64,000 nt of DNA from Portunus trituberculatus (taxonomy: Eukaryota > Arthropoda > Malacostraca > Decapoda > Portunidae), in the NCBI RefSeq assembly GCF_017591435.1, contig NC_059294.1, positions 13,276,104 to 13,340,103 on the forward strand, read 5' to 3'. Position numbers and translations under genes: made by a program. The notes under the pieces were generated by a model. The model worked only from the letters and a program-made list of their open reading frames with translations, was not told where the DNA came from and searched no databases. This document shows, piece after piece, positions 46,355 to 64,000 of the stretch (its first letter is position 1; each line of letters opens with the position of its first letter).

Positions 46355-47203
46355 ATGGAATCAGAAGAACATAAAGATATGCAAAGAGAGGTGATAAAGT
46401 GCCTAGATAACATGATAAGAAGAGATAGAAGAATACTCTTAGTTGGAGACTTTAACTGTAAAAAAGTAAACTGGAGAGAGATGGAAGTAATGGATAATGC
46501 TGGGCAGTGGAGCGAGAAAGTGTTACAGTTGACTATGGTTAATACAATGGACCAGTGGTTGGAGGAGTCAACAAGAAGGGGGAAAGAAGAACCATCGTTG
46601 CTTGACCTAGTTTTCACAAAGAAACCAGAGCCCCCTCCAATCATACAATACCTTAGTCCAATGGGAAGAAGTGATCATGTGACATTAGAGATGCAAATAC
46701 AGGAGGAAAATGAGATGAGTTACAGAGAGGACTATAAAGGAGAGAGATTAAATTATGCAAGAGTGGATTTTGAAAAATTAAGGATATATTTTGCTGATAT
46801 TGAGTGGAGTAATATTATGTACAGAAAGACTGTACAAAGGAAATATGATATATTCTTACAGAAATACAATGAAGGAGTAAAAAAGTTTGTTCCTCTTTAT
46901 AGAGTTCAGAAAAAAATACATGCTTGGTACAATGCTAGATGCTTACAAACAAAAAAGGCAAAAGATAAAGTGTGGGAGAAACTCTTAAAGCAGGGAAATG
47001 ACTATAACAGACAGCAGTACAAAGATGCTAGAAATGAATATATTAGAGTAAGGAGAGAGGAAGAAAGAAATTTTGAGAAAGATGTAGTGGATAAAAGCAA
47101 AGATGAACCCAAATTTTTCTACAAGTTTATAAACGGCAAAACAAAGAATAAAGAAACAATTGAAAAAAGACATACCAAACAGAGAAGGAAATGCGTGAAA
47201 TAA
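46355..47203 (+). pseudogene. LINE-C endonuclease / linker open segment (282 aa)
   Basis: The longest open piece of LINE-C. It includes GDFNCKKVNW, SDHVTLEMQI and the inter-domain region with HAWYNARCLQTKKAKDKVWE and KFFYKFINGK, leading toward the RT. It is part of a broken polyprotein. Confidence 0.88.
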
Positions 47204-47466
47204 TGAATGAGAGCTTCAAAACAGTATTCACTGCAGAAGATGATTTCACAGAACCTAATAGGACATTGGATTCCCAAGAATTACAGGAGATTGCAGTGCA
47301 CAAAGAGTATTAATTGGAAGTCAGAAAAGCAATGGGGCCAGATGGTGTATCAGGCTAGGTGTTAAAAGAATGTAAAAAGCAGTTACTGGATCCAATTTGG
47401 GAAATAATTACAAGTTCAATAAATGAAGGGAAAGTTCCACTAGAATGGAAGAGAGCCAACGTAATA

Positions 47467-47701
47467 CAGATAACTCTTGATTTACATGTTTTTAATTTAC
47501 ATGTTTTTGTTAATACGCGACCGAAAAAATATAATTAATCAAATTTGCACGATCGGTTTGCTTATACACGATTTGGACCACATCCCCCATTCCCCCTATT
47601 ATCTATTGTTTCTTATGAGAATTACAAGTATGTTTTACGCGAATTTTGAAATATGCGATGGCTCTTAGAACGCATCCATCGTGTAAATCGAGAGTTACCT
47701 A
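47467..47701. mobile_element. MITE inserted in LINE-C reverse transcriptase
   Basis: The ends CAGATAACTCTTGATTTACA and (reverse complement) TAGGTAACTCTCGATTTACA form inverted repeats. TA is duplicated (47465-47466 and 47702-47703). Removing it brings AACGTAATA and CCAATATTTAAAGG together in one frame, as in LINE-A. Confidence 0.92.
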
Positions 47702-47975
47702 TACCAATATTTAAAGGAGGAAAGGCAACTGAACCACTAAACTACAGACCAGTGTCACTTACAAGTGTAGTAGGGAAGTTATGTGAAATCATTATCAAAG
47801 AAAATGGGTTAAATTTCTAAAAGAGGAGCAAGTCATATCGAACAGACAATTTGGGTTCAGGACAGGGCGGTCATGTGTATCAAACATATTAAGCTTCTAC
47901 TCGAGAGTTATTGCAGGACTTGAAAACAGAGATGGATGGGTAGACACAGTATACCTGGACATTAAAAAGGCTTTG

Positions 47976-49836
<1,861 letters not shown>

Positions 49837-50388
49837 ACTTGAGAATATTCCATCACAGCTCCAATCATAATGATTGTTTTAAAACAAGTGGTAAGGAAAT
49901 ATTTGACAGTAAGTATCATACTGCAGTGCAAATGCTAGTTAGTTGTTTGGGTTCCTATTCTCAGGCTCAAACTAGTTTGTTGGCCTATTGGTCCATTATG
50001 ATTAATGAAGTACTAAATGTTTATTGTAATACAAAGATCAATGAGGTGTGTTTAGTAAAATGGAAAGACAATAAAATGTATCATTGTAAAGCTTGACAGT
50101 GCAATACTTATAATTAAGGAATTAGGAAAACAAACAAGAAAGCATCTAAATGTGTTCTACATTTAATTTTGTGTTGTACTGTCTTTCAACTGCTTCTCAT
50201 TATTTTAAAATAATTTTCTGGTCCTGTAAACCACATATGCTCAGTGAAATACCTTAATACTTGTATTCATCAACTTTGATATAAATATGTGCCATAGTTA
50301 TCCGTGTAAGCCTTGCCATCTGATCGAGTGGTGTGAATCAGTCAGTGCCCACTCTCTTGTGTCTCATCTCACTGCCACCACTTCACCT

Positions 50389-50422
<34 letters not shown>

Positions 50423-51720
50423 GAAATCATTATATCATCCTAACCATAAACATGATGCGAATTGTCTTATAACAATAATTAAAAAAGTTAGTTGATTGAC
50501 AGTATTTTAATTTAATAACCTTGGTATATATGTATATGACAGTTATAGACCATCGCTACTCAAGTAAGTAAAACATACCCTATCTTTGATTGTAATGTAA
50601 AAACTTAAGTTAAATACCCACAAAGAAATGAAAAGGAGCAGAAAGTACGTGGTGGTAACAATGAAGAAAAGTTATTAGTTATTTTACTAAAGGCGACTTT
50701 GCAGTACTGCCGAGTCACGAGAAAGTTGTTTACAAATATGATTATAGCTTATATTGGCTCATCACCACCCTTACGTATGCCACCCAACTCCACTTATCTA
50801 ATGATAAGTGACGAGAGCGGTCACTGATCAGATATTACCAACCTTACCACTCTCTTATACCATTTATAGCCAATGCCCCATAAGGGCCCCCTACACGATC
50901 AATAATTTCACTAATTGACTTCACTTATTGTTTTCATACAAGACACTGCATGGAAATAGGAGAAAAGGAAACAAAGCAAGTTGTTCGCAAAGATGACACT
51001 AGATTTCTGACTGTAATGTATGAGATATTTAAGTAGTGGGCTCAAGTTCTTGAAGGTGAATAATTTAGTGTTAGCTATTAATATTACTATAAGTATTCAT
51101 TTAATCATACATGATTGCATTTCTTAGTGCATACATGGACCAAAGGTGATAAAGTTATTAATGATTTACTGTATAAGGTAATCTCATAATGAGTGTATGT
51201 TTATATAAATGTATGTACGTAGATATAATGTGAATTTATCAGTATTACTGTAAATATTAATTTCATTATATATGAGCCCATGTCTAAATGTATACATCAT
51301 TATTTTTTTTACTGCATATATGCACATGCATTTCGCAAATCTAAATGCGTGGCTCTCCTAAGACATTCATAAGTATTCGCAGTGTGTCGCATGAATTCGA
51401 ACACTTGTTCACGGTTGGGTTGCCACTACTGTTACGATGATGCAACTTTCAGACTTCACTCAATTCAGTCACCTGATGAAGGAACTCTACTGAGGTTATA
51501 TCGAGATAGAAAATAAAAAGATGGTCAAATGTATCAAAGGTCCTTGATTCATTACTGGGAGATGAGTTCTTAGATTTCAGCATGAGACTGTGAACGAGGA
51601 AAGAAGCGATAGGTTACAAGAAGAGGAAGAACCGAGCAATCAGCTGTGTAGACGGGCGTTATCAGCTGGCTGGTGCATGTTTGGTACTACGGGTGTGTTT
51701 CTCACTCACGTATTCTATCG
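49837..51720. other. Upstream region of the MFSD1-like gene
   Basis: AT-rich with a (CT)n at 50393-50420. The segment from about 51340 is less AT-rich and probably contains the transcription start and 5' UTR of the next gene, but I see no decisive promoter motif. Confidence 0.4.
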
Positions 51721-51723
51721 AAA

Positions 51724-62747
<11,024 letters not shown>

Positions 62748-62928
62748 GTAAAAATTCTGATACCTCTCTTTCACTATGGAAATACATAGGTTCTTATCAC
62801 TTACAGTATAGCAAGAGAGACTGAAATTTCTGTTAAAGATGTTGTCCAAAGACAAGATGACATGCCTTGTCTCTTTTCATTAATTTTCCTTTCAGTGGCC
62901 TTTTGTAATACACAGGAATACACCAGCA

Positions 62929-63953
<1,025 letters not shown>

Positions 63954-64000
63954 TATATATAATGTAAAAGAGCAAAGCTGGCATGCATGGCCAGACTATT

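Larger units (their letters stand above)
44706..47975 (+). mobile_element. LINE-C, 3'-truncated relative, carrying a MITE
   Basis: It follows LINE-B in the same orientation. It has a leader frame (44836-45063), a coiled-coil ORF1-like part (45201-45575), a linker (45585-45818), an endonuclease (about 46030-46740; ILLVGDFNCKKVNW, LLDLVFTKK, GRSDHVTLEM) and the first half of the RT (AMGPDGVSG to VYLDIKKAL). It then stops abruptly before the FADD box. A 235-bp MITE interrupts the RT at 47467. Many stops and frameshifts. Confidence 0.9.

Overview
The window is nuclear DNA from an arthropod, most probably a decapod crustacean and possibly a crab. The basis is very dense and very long microsatellites ((TA)n up to about 400 bp, (CT)n, (CA)n, compound trinucleotide arrays), tRNA-derived SINEs, LINEs of the CR1/Jockey type, many Tigger/pogo-like elements, and intron-rich genes with arthropod-like proteins. 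The species call is an inference. There is no bacterial, viral or CRISPR content.

Four host genes can be supported, all on the + strand. (1) An unrecognised serine-rich protein, exons about 1141-1314?, 2397-2466 and 3650-4392. (2) A complete DUSP3/VHR-like dual-specificity phosphatase, exons 13944-14098, 23176-23399 and 23946-24148 (193 aa). (3) A second, tandem DUSP3-like phosphatase, exons 32105-32147, 32433-32571, 32691-32805, 35072-35183, 36884-37000 and 37642-38477 (453 aa), with a long Ser-rich then Glu-rich acidic tail and one apparent GC-AG intron. (4) The 5' seven coding exons of an MFSD1-like lysosomal transporter, 51724-62747; its last part lies beyond the window. The two phosphatases share intron positions and phases and are a tandem duplicate pair. 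No functional link between the phosphatases and MFSD1 can be read from the sequence.

Most of the rest is mobile DNA. Region 6845-8618 is a degraded LINE. Region 15365-21443 is a pile of SINEs and nested Tigger-like and hAT elements in phosphatase intron 1. Region 29161-30151 holds inverted repeats around (TA)n and a Tigger derivative. Region 32856-34492 holds two Tigger-like elements framed by (TA)n. Region 39166-47975 is a head-to-tail run of three LINEs. MFSD1 intron 5 holds a four-level nest: a Tigger-like element split by a piggyBac-type element (TTAA duplicated, CCCTTATG/CATAAGGG ends), itself filled with two LINE copies and two SINEs. Several insertions can be dated relative to each other because the empty target is visible in another copy in the same window.

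Recurrent themes: TA-targeting elements sit in or beside (TA)n arrays, LINE and SINE 3' ends run directly into (CA)n arrays, and two SINE heads share one body. I saw no convincing new molecular system. The most notable items are the nested insertion with its empty-site evidence, the phosphatase pair with its acidic tail and GC donor, and the microsatellite-transposon architecture.
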